A DNA stretch of 64,000 bases from Leucaena leucocephala (GCA_037074615.1 CM073519.1:22279001-22343000), one strand, 5' to 3'. Shown: positions 1 through 12,066, numbered from the stretch's first letter. A program made the numbers and translations. Notes: generated by a model not told the origin, from the letters alone.

Positions 1-176
1 GCATATCAAATCTAGTGCAGTGTAACAATGTTCATGTCAAACAATACAATTTAAGCATACATCAGATGTAACTACTTAAGAGCTAGTAGAAGTAGAGACA
101 CATATGTCATACGATAGCGTATCAATAACCAGACCTAGTTGCTTAGCATAACTTTATGATATTAACAAATGACTTA
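1..176 (-). pseudogene. Chromovirus-like protease remnant, C-terminal part
   Basis: Read on the minus strand from 176 downwards, one frame gives a decayed continuation of a Ty3/gypsy chromovirus retropepsin. SYAKQLGLVIDTL and, further on, VCLNCIV match the usual SFxKxLxL...VCxxCxV pattern that follows the catalytic Asp-Ser-Gly of this family. The frame carries several in-frame stops, so it is dead. The catalytic part lies at 3057-3330, on the other side of the insertion 177-3056, and the two halves line up across that element. Family assignment rests on motif reading only. The rest of pol would lie to the left, outside the window. Confidence 0.5.
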
Positions 177-3056
177 TGTGACACCTTACTTTTGTGCATC
201 TTAGGGACCAATCATTAGCATTTAGAACCACTTATATGATCATTTAAGTTCAAATTCAAAATCTAGAAATTTCCAACTCGCGGGTACTGTTCATGTGGTA
301 TTTCCAGATTAAGCAATAAAATTAAAAAAATCATAATTAATTCTAGAAAAATATAAATTCAGTGGTTCAAAAGGCTACACAAAGCTAACATACTGAACTT
401 TGAGGGAAAAGAAAGTTTTAGACTAAATACTCAGCCAATCAGTACAGTATTAGCATCGAAGATCACTGTTTATTTTTGTAAAAAATTCTAAAAATAGTTT
501 CTGGTCCCCAACTTAGAAAACTTTGTTCTCTTTGTATAGATATCAAAACAACGCATTCTTGGTGTCAAAACAAACCTTGACATGTTAACTAAATACTCAT
601 AAAATTTTATATATTTATTCTATCATTTACTATTTTTCATTATACCAAAAAGGTCAATGCCTCATTACAAGTTACTGTTCATAGTGACAAATTTCAATAA
701 CTAACTTTACTAACATACACATACATATCAATCATGCTTGATCATGCTTGCATATTGATAATTTGCATGCTTCCATGTCCCTTAATTATAATATATGACC
801 ATTGCATAGAAAAAATAGAGCATCACTTAATCATACGTGCTCCACATTATCAAAGTAAGTAAATATCACATAAAACATCCAAGTAACATAAGCATACAAG
901 TAGTTAAGTTCACTACCTCTATTCCTTACTCTTCCTTTAACCTTTCTTTTGTCACTTCTTCTTGATATGTTCTGTCTTCTTTGAGTACACAATCAAAGCC
1001 TAAACATCATATAATCAATCATTTATCATACTCCCATTTAACTAATATTAAAGAGTATTGAACTTGATCACTAATTTGAATAACTTTTCCTAATTTTTAT
1101 TACTTGGCTTGGCCTTTAAATTAATTGATATCTTGATTTTAACCTATACAATTTAGCCTTCTGAATCCATTTATGAGGTTAGAATTATAAAATTCCAGCT
1201 CCTTCATCAAATCTGCATAGAACTGAAAGGAAGCATATAATTCTTTCAAAAATTCTCATTTTGATTCTAATGCTTCCAATACTTGTTTCTCTACTTTATC
1301 CAACACAATTTTTCATTTTAAAACTATTGGAAGAATCAAAATCATAAAATTTAAATCACTATTCATATATGTGAATAGTAAAAGAGAAGACTTTAAAATT
1401 TCATCTTTTAATTCCAATGCTTCCAAGGTTCCAGACCAATCCAATCCTACACAAAATCATCCTTTAAATCCAATAGAAGAATTAGATTATTGAAATTCAA
1501 ACTCCTCTTATTAGTTCTGCTCTTGGCTGAAAAGTATCAAGAAAATTCAAAGTCAAGAATATCAATTAAATTTAATAACCATCCAAACTAGCTTATCTAA
1601 CTTCATTTTCTTCTTCCTTCTTTATTACACATTTCTGGACAGTAGCATATCATAGGGAACATCCTACTTTTCTTCCATTACAATATAGGTTTTATCCTTC
1701 CAAGCACTTATAAATAAACTAGGAATGACTGCTTACCTTATGCCTTAACTTGCTTGTTCACTAAGTTCCTTGAATTGCCTTTGTTTTGGTCAAGTTTTCA
1801 AATGACTAGAGGTTCCCTAAGGGTTCTGCAAAGCCCACAGTTTTGCACTAAGGGGGTATTTATAGAAAATTTCTATGGAAATGAATGACCAAGATTAGTT
1901 TAAGCATTATTTAATTTAATGACCTAGATTTTCTCATATCTTGACTAACTCTCAAAGCAAACTTAATTTGTAAGAAAAATTAATCTCCAAGCCTTATTTG
2001 ACTAAGCATGTGGCGTAAAGTAGAAGAAGTGTGGGTCCCACCATGTGCCACCTCCTTATCTCTTGAATTATTTTTTTATCTATAAAATATCCAAAAATAA
2101 CTTGAGCTCCAAGACTTGCTCATGGACTTATTGGGCTTGCCTATGACACCATTATTGAGTCTTCCTTGGGTCCAATAGCTAATTGGCATAAATCTCAAGG
2201 CACTTTCCTTATTGATATTCTTAAATTACCCTAATTTTGAGATAAATTATAGACATCTCTTTTAATGGTTTTGAAATTTTTAAAAATTTATTATAATATA
2301 AAATAAATTTCTTCCAAAGTCTCATAATTTTCTAAGACCCAGAAGTCCTAATAAAAATTATATACGTTTTCTTTAAATCCTTTATCAATGCCTATATTCA
2401 CCTTAACTTTCATAATTAATTCTAGAGGTCTCCTTTTTAACTTTTGTAAATTTTATAAATTCTTATATTAATTATAAAAATTTACTACAAAATTTTATTT
2501 GATTATAAGGTCTAAAAGATACTGTACTAATTTTGACTTTAAAAATTAATATCAATTAATCAGGACCTTAAATCAAAGTTATGAAAGATTTACTTGGCTC
2601 AAATTCTATAATCTATTTATCGGTAAAATTTGGGACAAAAACATTTTTAGGCAATTTTGGGCCTTTTCTGGTTCAACTTTCCATAATTACACTTTTACCC
2701 CTGAATTTGGCAAAATTTCACTTTAGTTCCTGAAATTGCCAAATTTTATTTTAGTCCATTTATACCAAATTTGAAGTTCCAATTTGATACCTAAAATCTC
2801 AAAAAACTCTATTTAGTTCCTTGAACTTTCCATTATTTGCAATTTAGTCACTGGACTCTCACTATTTACAGTTTAGTCCTTATACTTTCACTATTTGCAG
2901 TTTAGTCCCTTTGACTTTATAACTTTATACCTTCTCTCTTTCTTTGACATAAACCTTATCTAATCATTATCTTTTTTCTGATTACCATTCTAATCCTTTC
3001 ATAACCTCTTTCCTCTATTAGTCTTTTAGAGATATGGAAACGTTTGAGATGTTACA
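177..3056 (-). mobile_element. Family A/B large non-coding LTR-like element, full length
   Basis: A 2.88-kb unit in reverse orientation: the plus strand begins TGTGACACCTTAC and ends GAGATGTTACA. The flanks are ACTTA (172-176) and ACTTG (3057-3061), a probable 5-bp TSD with one change. In its own direction it has the family order: a degenerate run of phrases rich in 'actaaattgcaaatag' (reverse complement of 2690-2910), a TATA box (plus-strand TATTTATA, 1857-1864), a decayed mini-ORF region, and a hairpin at 1358-1379. No protein is encoded. It interrupts a retrotransposon protease frame. It is among the more diverged copies. It could be a solo LTR or a non-autonomous element; no internal PBS or PPT is visible. 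Confidence 0.8.
1857..1864 (-). promoter_or_regulatory. TATA box of family element 177-3056
   Basis: Minus-strand TATAAATA at the position conserved in every sufficiently complete family A/B copy of this window. The downstream mini-ORF start codon seen in other copies is changed here (TTG instead of ATG). Confidence 0.55.
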
Positions 3057-3330
3057 ACTTGTACCTGAATCAAACATAGTATTCACAAGGTTATTATTAA
3101 TAATGATTGTACCTTGCGTCATGTCCGGTGTCTTATGACCTTCTTATGTGACAACAAATACTCACCCCTGAATGTGAGGTCTAGAGTTATTAGCATTCTG
3201 CGGCCACTCCTTTGCAAAATGTCCTGGCTGGTCATAAGTATAACACAAGTTTTGCCCAGCAAGCAAGGCTTATTCCCATGATTCTTTCCATAGATTGTGC
3301 ACTCCTTTGACCTCTACTGGATGTTATGCC
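3057..3330 (-). pseudogene. Chromovirus-like gag zinc knuckle and protease active site, remnant
   Basis: The minus strand encodes CYTYDQPGHFAKEWP (3202-3245), which fits a retroviral CCHC zinc knuckle (CxxCxxxGHxxxxC) in which the second and last cysteines have become Tyr and Trp. About 50 codons on comes MFDSGTS, the Asp-Ser-Gly active-site triplet of a retropepsin, preceded by a GTIIIN-like strand as in plant chromoviruses (Tekay/Del type). Stops interrupt the frame. The family element 177-3056 inserted immediately after the DSGTS codons, and the protease resumes at 176. Upstream gag is missing because the Athila-like region abuts near 3340-3360. Confidence 0.6.
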
Positions 3331-3359
3331 CTCTTGGTCTTCTACCCTATTGTTCTTGC

Positions 3360-3660
3360 AATCCTGACAAAAACACAATCACCGGTCACAACCAAGTGCC
3401 CATTCAGTCATGACCAAAATTCATAGAGTTATAATCGTGACAAAGATAAGCACATATCACGACTAAAACATCACAGACAGGTAATCATCAGAAAGTAAGA
3501 ATTACTAGTTGTGACAAACATGTTCATTAGTCTCGACTAATTTTCACAGAGAAGAAACTTGAATTTTTTGCACATATTAGTCGCAACTAGAACATCACAA
3601 GGTCGCGACCAGAATACATAATCATATCAATTCTCTGATTTTACTTACCAATTTCACAAA
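3360..3660. repeat. Degenerate GGTCGCGACC repeat block, 3' side of Athila-like element
   Basis: Several copies of a palindrome-based motif (perfect GGTCGCGACC at 3601-3610, plus variants such as GGTCACAACC, AGTCGCAACT and AGTTGTGACA) are spaced about 25-45 bp apart and often followed by TCACAGA. The same motif occurs at 7050-7580, 53750-53850 and 58845-59008. Confidence 0.7.
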
Positions 3661-3959
3661 CTACTCCCCCACACTTAATTTCTACATTGTCCTTAATATG
3701 AAGAAGTAGTGAAACACATACAAAGGCTGAAGTAATGAAGAGGACAAAGCTGGATTAGAATCCAAGATGAACTTATTAATTTTTGTCTACCCCTACTAAC
3801 TTGGTCTCCTCCCCCACACTTAATCAACAATTTACAGCTCAAGTATATAAGTAAAACAATGTAAACCAGACTATTGTAAGTGGGGAAACAAGGAATGAGA
3901 TAACCTGAGTATCAAGGGGGCTTGAAGTTCTCCTTGTACAGCTTGAATGATTGGTCATT

Positions 3960-4256
3960 AACCTAAAATGTTGTACCATCTGCTTTATCCTTTCTTGTAG
4001 ATATGGACCTTATCCATCCTAAGAGATAATCTACAGCTTACAGAATATATGCATAACCAAAAGATAGTGGAAATGGCCTTGATGATGTAACTGTTGCATT
4101 ATCCATTGTTGTCCTTACAGTGAAATGCTCAATAACTCTGTCTTTACCTGTACAATTATCATATTTATTCTCTTCAATCAAAAGGTTAGTGACAGACAAA
4201 GAAATATCATATTCAAGCATATCATTTTTAGCTTTATCAGAATTTTGGAGTAACAA
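3960..4256 (-). pseudogene. Athila-like element: integrase-tail-like segment
   Basis: The minus-strand frame includes a stretch reading DKADGTTF, a stop, then VNDQSFKLYKENF, which resembles the 'GTTFKVNGxRLKxY' end of Athila/Tat integrases. The preceding frame (4256-4038) is open for 72 codons with no recognised motif. If the reading is right, the protease frame (ending at 4257) is joined almost directly to the end of integrase, implying loss of RT and RNase H. Assignment is tentative. Confidence 0.4.
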
Positions 4257-4740
4257 TTAATGTTCTTCTTTATCCTTTTTTTTATATGCATCAAGTGCAC
4301 TTAATCCTAACATTGAGTAATCTTCAAATGGATGTCTCATTACTTCATAGACATTAAGAGTTATGACATCATCACCTACTTTCATTGTAATACTCCCATT
4401 TTTCATGCTTATGACAGTGTTAGATGTTATAAGGAATAGCTTCCCTAAAATAATAGGACCCTCTAAGGTTGACTCATGTGACATGTCCAAGACATAGAAA
4501 TCTGCAGGTATAATAAACTCTTTGACCTTTACTAGTATGTCCTCTAGAAGTCCCTCAGGTTTCCTAGTGGTCTAATTATCAAGTTGAATTATCATGGAGG
4601 TCCCCTTAAGTGAGCCTGTGTTAATGCCTAATGATGTATAAATAGAGGTTGGCATTACATTAATAGCTTCACCAAGATCTAACAAAGCATTAGCACACTA
4701 AAACTTACCAATGGTGTTTGGGGTTGTACAGGAACCTGGA
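4257..4740 (-). pseudogene. Athila-like aspartic protease remnant
   Basis: On the minus strand a frame reads ANALLDLGEAINVMPTSIY (active-site region; Athila proteases usually read LCDLGASINLMP), then after a stop continues KPEGLLEDILVKVKEFIIP, DFYVLDM, PIILGKLFL and ITMKVGDDVITLNVY. This order matches the Athila retropepsin: D-L-G catalytic turn, the 'VDVLVKVDKFIFPADFVVLDM' strand and the 'PIILGRPFL' strand. Nonsense codons separate the blocks. The residue after DLG is Glu rather than the usual Ala. This part would mature the Gag-Pol polyprotein in a live element; this copy is inactive. Confidence 0.65.
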
Positions 4741-5245
4741 TCATCACATTTAATAGGAAGTTGTGGCTTAAACAAAGCTGACACACTAGATCCTACTTGA
4801 ACCATTTCATTTGGTTTGCAGATTCTTTTATTAATGCAGAGTTCTTTCATAAATTTCATATATTTAGGTATACTTCTAATCAGATCCACCAGTGGCACAT
4901 TAACTTCTAATTTCCCTAACAGATTCAGAATATATTATTCCTGTTTATCTTTCAAAACCTTCTTTGGACATATGTATGCATTAGGAAAAGCTAGGTGTTT
5001 AATACTTACCTCTCTGTCCTTCTGTTCTGTATCTTTATGCTCCTTCTTATTATGATTTCTGTTTGATTTTTGATTTGCACTGCTAGAAGTAGCAACTGTT
5101 TCCAACATAGCAGATGATTGTGTAGCCTCTTTCAATATAGTTTGCTCAATTTCTACTGTAACATGTCCTCCTCTTTGCTACTTTCTGATTCAAGTATGAG
5201 TGAAGGTTTTTCTCTAATCACTTCTTCAGCTCCAGGTCTATTATG

Positions 5246-6693
5246 CTACTTAAGAGCTTCCTTATCCTTTTTATCCTCCTCTGTATCTGCTTTCCTTACT
5301 ATTTTCCACTTCTCATACTTATAGCATTTACAATTTTGGGTTAACAACTGTGTTTGAAGGTAAATTCCCCTACGTCTGGCATGGACATCATTCACTGAAT
5401 TTGATAGTTGTGATACATAACCATTCATGTTTGCTACTTTTATCTCCCATTGTTCCATTTTACTCTCTAATGCAACAAATTTGGATTCTGTCATTGTTTG
5501 GTTATTCTCTAAAGTAGATCTCAAGTCCTTGAAGTTAGAGTAGAAGTTTGTGTTGATAGAGTTTATATTTGAATTGATCATATTAATGCTCTTTATTATC
5601 TCAGATATTCCATCATTCTTTGTAGCATAAGGTACTTCTATAGCTCTAGAAGATTCAGCTACTTGCTTATCATTGTTGAAGCTATTATGCCCAAAATTCC
5701 TGCCTCCACCTCCATCCCTCCATCTGAAATTAGGATGATCTCTCCATCCTTTATTATATGTGTTGGAGTATGGATTCCTTTGTGTATACTAATTCTATTT
5801 GCCTTGATAGATAGCTGATACATCTTCATAATGCATAGGATAATTGACAGTAGTGTGAATAGGAGAATAACAAAGTTGACAACTAGGAGCAACAAGAGCT
5901 TGATAGTATAGGCTTTGAACATGTGAATTTCCTAATTGAGTAGCTAGGTTGTTGATATGAGCATTCATGGCAGCAACTTAGGAGGATAAACTATTATAAT
6001 CTTGAGAAGGCCTTGCAGAAACCTCATGGACTTGCCTAGCATCATAGCCCCATACTGCTAGTCATTGCTTGCTATTTTCTCAATTAGGTTCCATGCTTTA
6101 TCTGGAGTTAAATCATTAATGGAGCCTCTAGTAGCTGCATCCAAATTGTTTCTACATGCATAGCACAATCCTGAATAGAAATACTGCGCCATATGCTCAC
6201 GTAGAATGTGGTGGTATGGACATCTAGCTAGCAGCTCTTGAAATCTTCCCCAAAACTCATGGAAAGATTCTTGATCATACTGTTTTATAGCAAAAATCTC
6301 CTTCCTTAATGTCGCTGTCTTTGAGGTAGAGAAGTATCTCTCTAGGAAAGTAGTCCTCAAGTTGTTCCAGGAATCCAATGCTTGAGGTATATGATATGGC
6401 AGCATATAAAACCATTCCTTTGCTTTTCCTTCACGTATAAAGTGGAATACTTGTCTTTGCACAGCATCCATGTCAGCACCCATAGGTTTCATGGATGAGC
6501 AAACCCACTGCATAGTCTTCAAGTACTTGAAAGGATCTTCACCTGCCAATCCATAAAATTTTGGTAAGTTACTTAACAAAGGACCTTTCAACTCAAAAGT
6601 AACATCCAAAGCAGGACAAGTGTGGAAAGGATCAAAGTTTGCATGAGAAGAAGTCCATTCTCTTATGCTCCTACGTGCTCTTCTATTGTTCAT
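5246..6693 (-). pseudogene. Athila-like gag remnant
   Basis: The 211-codon open part (6693-6058) begins NNRRARRSIREWTSSHANFD and includes LPKFYGLAGEDPFKYLKTM, a tract around AKEWFYMLP, and SFHEFWGRFQELLARCPYH, all typical of Athila Gag (retrotransposon gag domain). Frame changes and stops follow. A downstream part keeps NTYNKGWRDHPNFRW (about 5717-5770), a conserved Athila Gag motif, then a predicted helical segment (5581-5246) with Asn/Ser-rich sequence ending in a Lys/Asp-rich tail. In a live element Gag assembles the virus-like particle. The second copy at 57433-58791 shares the same motifs. Confidence 0.75.
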
Positions 6694-7049
6694 GTTATTC
6701 TCTCCATGTTGCTCATTTTGAATATTCTGATTATGAGTATGAGTTTCAGCTTCATTATCATGCTCAATGATAAAATGATTATCTAATATAGCACCATATG
6801 CACAATCAGTTTCAATTGCAATAGATTCACTAGAAGAACTAAGCTCATGAACAGATGCAACACTAGTTTAATTTAAGATATTAGCCTTCTTAATTTGCCT
6901 AAGTGTTCTATTGATTACTATCTAAAGGGAAGAATTTAGAGCTTCTGTTCATGCAAATCACACTCAACAATGATTCAAGATATTAAATATATCACAGATG
7001 CAAAAATTCCATGAATTCAGATCAAATAATCGCAATTTAAAATAGTAAG

Positions 7050-7580
7050 GTTGCAACTACAAGGTCACTAAGTCATAACAAATAAGCACAGAGAATAGAG
7101 ATCATGACAAGAATGAACTTGAGGTCGCGACTACCAGTCATAGAGAGGAAAAATTCTTAATCAATATTTTTTTGTCACTACCAAATGTCACTTTGGTTGC
7201 GACTAAAATCACAGACAGTAAAATGCTTGAAGTTTTTAGTATCTAGTTGCGACCACTTGTCACTTAGGTCGTGACTAAAAATAACAGAGAGTAAATATGA
7301 TTGAAATAATGATTTTTAGTTGGAACCAAGTGTCAAACTGGTTGCGACTAGAAATTACAGAGAACAAAATTGAATGAACAATATTTTTGGTTGCAACCAC
7401 AAAACAGTAAGGTTGTGACTGAAAGTAACCGAGAGCAAAATGAGTTGAAAACAAAATTTATGGTTGTGACCAAATGTGCTTTTGGTTGCGACTAGATTTC
7501 ACAGAAACGCTCAGAAATCAATTTTAAGTACTCCGGTCATGACTATAAAGGCAATTGGTGGTGACTCAACAAGACAAAAC
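7050..7580. repeat. Degenerate GGTTGCGAC repeat block, 5' side of Athila-like element
   Basis: About six imperfect units of 60-75 bp. Each has one or two copies of GGTYGYGACY (for example GGTCGCGACT near 7123 and GGTTGCGACT near 7195, 7340 and 7485) followed by variants of ACAGAGARNAAAATGA. It lies between PBS and gag. No reading frame or stable periodic ORF is visible. Confidence 0.7.
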
Positions 7581-7666
7581 ACAATTCGCAGAAATACTGA
7601 AACACCTATATACTTTTTATGATTTTTAGGCCCAGGAGATTGTTTAGAAAACCTTAACAAGTAAGG

Positions 7667-7685
7667 TTCCCCAGCAACGACGCCA
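7667..7685 (-). other. Primer-binding site, tRNA-Asp type (Athila-like)
   Basis: Minus strand TGGCGTCGTTGCTGGGGAA, three bases after the LTR end ...GTTATCA. It differs at two positions from the TGGCGCCGTTGCCGGGGA PBS known for Athila elements (complement of the tRNA-Asp 3' end). Confidence 0.8.
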
Positions 7686-7688
7686 TTT

Positions 7689-9201
7689 TGATAACTGTCA
7701 TTTTAATTATCAAACAAAACTAAGCTAACCAATAGTAAAGTGGAGGCTAACCTAGGTTGATTCACAAGGAGCCTAAATGTAGAAGTTCCTAATTAATCTA
7801 ATGAGCCACAAATTAACAAGTTAAAGCGATGGTGTTTGATAAGTTTTAATTTAACTACTAAAAGTAAAACCTATGCTATTGTTTTTGCTTTTAAGCATTT
7901 ATGATGATGAGATGAATGAATGACAAGTGTGTTCCCTTGGAGATTACCTTACCTTTATTATCTACAAAATATGAGGAGTATATCAGTTGAATTAGAATAT
8001 CTTAAGTAACAACTCGTTAGCTAAATCTCAATCAAAGCTACAACTCGCATACATTAAAAGAGATTATGAATCATTAAACTCAGAGATAGTAGAATATGAA
8101 TTAAACATATTCACTTCAATTTACTCGATCAAAGATGAGAATTAATCAAATGTGAGTTATGCAGAAATAAGAAATCTAACTTAGTTCCCTACTTCTTTGT
8201 CATCTATAACTCTAATTGCATCAGTAATTATAGAGCTAACTATATCAACTTGATACATTAACTCTAAATTAAAAATATAATGAACTCCATATTCAGCTCA
8301 AGGATTCTAGTTCAGCATCATCTCCAAGAGAGGACTGTAGCTTAGCCTTGCATTGCCATGTGAACTTCAGCAGCAATAGAAAATATAGCAGCAGTCATGG
8401 TGAAAATGATAGAAGAAGATGAAAATGAACTGTAGAACTTTCCTCTGGTTCTATTATCTATAATAGAGGAAAGTTGCAGAATAGAAATGGAGAAGAAGAG
8501 AGAAATAGAAACTGCATATGGAGAAAGAGAATGGTGTCAGCTCCCAAAACTGTCAAGTGTGAGTAAATGGTATAGAAGAATAGGGTGAGTGTAGATTTGA
8601 TATGGAATGGTGATAGAATGAATGTGTGAATGGAGAAGGAAATATAATGTATTTAGCTCCTGGAATTATGTGTGTCCCCTCTCAATGTGCTGATAAGTGT
8701 GTTATATAGAAGAATGGTGTGAATGCCAGCTGAAATGGTGTGAATGACATGTGGAATGCATAAGCTACTGTTGAAATGTGTGATTCTATTCAGATCAGAT
8801 ATGTGTACATGAACAGTGCAATAAGTGATGTGTGCATGAATAGTGCTCCTCCATGTGCCAGCACAGTATGATCTCCCACTTGGAATTTATTCCTCAATTC
8901 ATGGATCTAACACATGTTCAATCTGTTGCAGCAAATGTTCCATGTGATTCTGTTAGCATCTTCTCCAACACATGCTTCAATATCTAGCTGTTAATTGCTC
9001 AAACATGTTGATTGGTCACTGCAAAGTGGAAATTTAATAGATTATTTATCCAATTAATCACTAAAATCAAATCAATTAATTTCCACTTGCTCTATTTTAA
9101 TTTTATTAATTAATTGCTCATCATATTAGTAAATGGGGATAAAATTAGTTATAAAACTCACTTTAAAAACACTAAATATTACTACAAAAATGAGTTTATC
9201 A
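7689..9201 (-). repeat. 5' LTR of the Athila-like element
   Basis: A 1513-bp segment whose plus strand starts TGATAAC and ends GTTTATCA, giving the short inverted repeat TGATAA/TTATCA expected of LTR ends. It abuts the PBS on its left. No coding potential. To the right the sequence is a reverse family copy, so the element was inserted into, or joined to, that copy. No partner LTR is present, so the TSD cannot be confirmed. Confidence 0.75.
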
Positions 9202-9999
9202 CTTGCTCCCTAAACTTTTCAACAATGTGGAGTTTCGATCAACTTCATTAAATCATCCCTTTTGATGTCTCAAGGTTCTAAACACATTCACAATGATCAT
9301 ACAACTTATTAGGACCAAGAGCTTACATCATACTCAAGACTAGCTCACTAACTTAACCTCTTTCTCTTGATTTTAGGATTAGTGTTCTAGCTTTCTAAAA
9401 ATTATCCTCATAGGCCAATCCTACACAATGTTGCATGAAGAATCCAAATATAAGCTTGGATTTATCAAACTCATACTCCTTCCCCATGAATCTTTGTTGG
9501 CTAAGAGGTACCCTTTCTTGATACCAAAATTCCACTTTTGATTGCAATGTTTCCAACTTCACTTTCTTAATTGCTTCCACATAAGTTTTCATGTAGAATC
9601 CATTTAAAGTCTTAGAATTATCAAAATCACATCCTAAGAGCAAGAGCTAGTCAATAATGTGGCACCCTCTAGGCTACTAAATTATGAAATTTAATCAACT
9701 ACAAGCTAGAACAACTTGAATCCTATCTATTAAAACTTGTTTCACCTATGTTTAACATAAAATTCTTCCTTCCCTTATATGAAAAAATTTCAGCCAGGAT
9801 GCATGGGAGGGGAGTAAAATGATTTTTAACCATTTATACCAACAATTAATCCTCCCAACTATAAAATTAAGGACTTATGAGAATATGTTACCTTGAATAC
9901 TTTATCTCTTGGACCTTGGATTGCATCTTCTAGCTTGAGTGGAAATTTGCATGAGTTTCCCCATGGGTTCCTTTGTATGGCCAACCAAGAGGCAAGGGG

Positions 10000-10007
10000 T
10001 ATTTATA
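10000..10007 (-). promoter_or_regulatory. TATA box of family element 9202-12066
   Basis: Minus-strand TATAAATA. About 60 bp downstream a minus-strand ATG opens a 16-codon frame containing STQAR and NPRSK, related to the mini-ORF peptide of other copies. Confidence 0.5.
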
Positions 10008-10714
10008 GACAAATCTTGGATTAAATAGATGGACAAGATTGCATCTTACAATGGATGGCCAAGACTGGATCTTACTAATGGATGAACAAGATTTAACCAC
10101 CTAGCTTTCTTTCATCATCTTCTCCTCCTCTTACGTCATCCTCATGACATCACCAAGTCCATGTGGTTCAACCGTAAGGAAGAAGAAAGCTTATTGGAAA
10201 ATCCTGTCCAGTCTTGCACCAGCTCAGTTAGATTTTCTAAAAACTAGATTGTTTCCTTTATCTAATTTTTTTGAGGTTTCATAAGTTATCTTCTAACATT
10301 AGATTCAGTACATGTATTCTTCCTAACTTTAAGATAACTGTACTGGTAAGGATTGACTCCTAGAAATGACCAAAATGCCCTTCGTTTACTTTTATAACTC
10401 TAGGGGCATTTTCTTTTTTCACATTTCCCTTAGCCCTGTCCTCTATTCCTATAATGCTTTTTGACTTATTGTTCAAGATTATATCCTTTGTTAGATATCT
10501 AATCTAATATTACTCAAGAATTATAATTTTAATTCTTTATAAATTCATATCAATTCATCAGGGTCTCAAATGAAAATTCTGACACTCGTCAAATGGCTCA
10601 GAAGAAGCTCCTTTATCTTCTATTGAATTCTTGTTTACTGGTATATTTCCATATTTACATTTTTGTCCTTGAATTGTTCAAGAATGGCATCCATGTCTCT
10701 TAATTCTTTGGAAA

Positions 10715-11750
10715 TTACCCTTATGTTCTTGATGTGTTATGCTTATGTGTTGACATGTATATGATATTTGAATGATGTTGTGACATGATAATGATATTGA
10801 TGTATTGTGAATAACATGTTTCCATAGCCATTCACTTTTATGCAAAAGAATATAGCATGATGGCATGTCACTAATCAAAAAAAGTTTAATGAAATTACAT
10901 ATCATGCATTAGCATCCATCTTGCATATTTAAGTGATAATGTTTGCTACTGAGATTCCCTAGAATCTCACCCTCCCATAACCAACCAATTTAGGTCAAGC
11001 ATGAAGGAAAATGTATGCATGGAGAAGAGCTAAAGCATGGAAGAACGAAAGTGAAGTATTTAAGATTCTAGCATATGCTATGCATTTTCCATGTATGTAA
11101 ATGCCATATAAGGTGTCTATTTATATGATGAAATTGTATGAAATAATTATGGCATATGTACATGATGTATATGAATGCATGAAAGGCAAAAGAGATGGTT
11201 TATACATGCTGGAACAATTAATAAAAGTAAAAGAAAGGAAACTAAAATGGTAAAAACGTAGGTCCTAGAGCAGTTTTGTTGTGGCTTCAGTTTGACCTAG
11301 CAAATGAATGAATTAATCCATGATATTTTATGATCAATTAGTACACATCCATATCTGTAAATGAATATGTAATAAGCTTCATTTGGATGTGTATATCAAG
11401 GGAAATGAATTTCCAAAGTTAAGAGACAGAATCTGGAAGTTCCAGAATTTGTCATATGAACAGTAAAAAGTAACAATTTAATTGTATCAATTGGCAAGGT
11501 AAATTTCCAGTTTTATATTTTTTCCTTAAATAGATATGAAAGAGATACAATTATAAATTTGGATCACCTCCATATGATTTTTGTACAATTAGTTATGAAT
11601 TTTTAAAGTTGGACTGTAAATCTGGAAATTACCAAGTGAACAGTATTCGAGAAGTAAGTTTTTAAATTTTAATTTTTGGGCTAATGTAATACTTCCACTA
11701 ATCAAATATGCTTCCGAATAGGTACTCTGAGGTGGTAAAAGTAGGATGTT
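10715..11750 (+). mobile_element. Family A 3' fragment, forward, nested
   Basis: Matches the last kilobase of forward copies: 'cttgatgtg..atgcttatgtgttgacatg', the hairpin GAGATTCCCTAGAATCTC (10951-10968) and the terminal GGATGTTTCA at 11750. The first 2.3 kb is missing, so it is a truncated or recombined copy inside the reverse copy 9202-12066. Confidence 0.65.
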
Positions 11751-12066
11751 TCATAGAACCATTATAGTTTGCACTTTGGTCCCTTTGAACTATCTTAAAC
11801 CTTAAAGGACTTTCTTTCCTTATAGTTTACAATTCCTTCCTCTCTCTTTCTGATCCCTTGAAACTCTCCTCGAGTTCCTATCTTTATTTACATATTTCCC
11901 CCCAAAACTTTCTCTATTTGTATTTTAGTTCCTATACTTTCTCTATTTGCAATTTAGTCCCTAAAAACCCTCTATATATTTTTGGGACTTCTACTCAAAG
12001 GGCCTAGTAGCCTATCTATTTTAGGCTACTTTCTGAGCTTTTTGACCTAAAAATTGGGATGTGACA

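Larger units (their letters stand above)
3360..9201 (-). mobile_element. Athila-like Ty3/gypsy element, non-autonomous and 3'-truncated
   Basis: On the minus strand the order is 5' LTR (9201-7689), PBS (7685-7667), degenerate repeat block (7580-7050), gag (from 6693), protease (about 4740-4260), a short segment resembling the end of integrase (4256-3960), purine-rich GTGTGGGGGA tracts (near 3665 and 3815) and a second repeat block (3620-3360). RT, RNase H and most of integrase are absent between protease and the integrase-like tail. No 3' LTR is found. Gag and protease carry stops and frame changes. The type is inferred from PBS sequence, gag motifs and the protease spacing typical of Athila. 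Confidence 0.75.
9202..12066 (-). mobile_element. Family A/B element, reverse, left end missing, with nested insertion
   Basis: Reverse-orientation family sequence ending ...AAATTGGGATGTGACA at 12066. It has the TATA box (TATTTATA, 10000-10007) and the run of 'tttagtccct' phrases (11780-11960). The start is replaced by the Athila-like LTR at 9201. It is itself split by a forward fragment at about 10715-11750. The 5 bp after its end, AGGGA, would be the TSD, but the partner is not in the window. Its flank at 12067 is mid-element forward family sequence, so it had inserted into another copy. Confidence 0.65.

Noticed and set aside
4816..5324. Plus-strand open frames over the Athila gag/protease region
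   Set aside because: Shadows of the minus-strand gag-protease relic; low-complexity hydrophobic translations with no motif.
7050..7580. Regularly spaced short palindromic repeats resembling a CRISPR array
   Set aside because: Units are degenerate, spacing is irregular, the spacers are themselves repetitive, and the setting is a plant retrotransposon.
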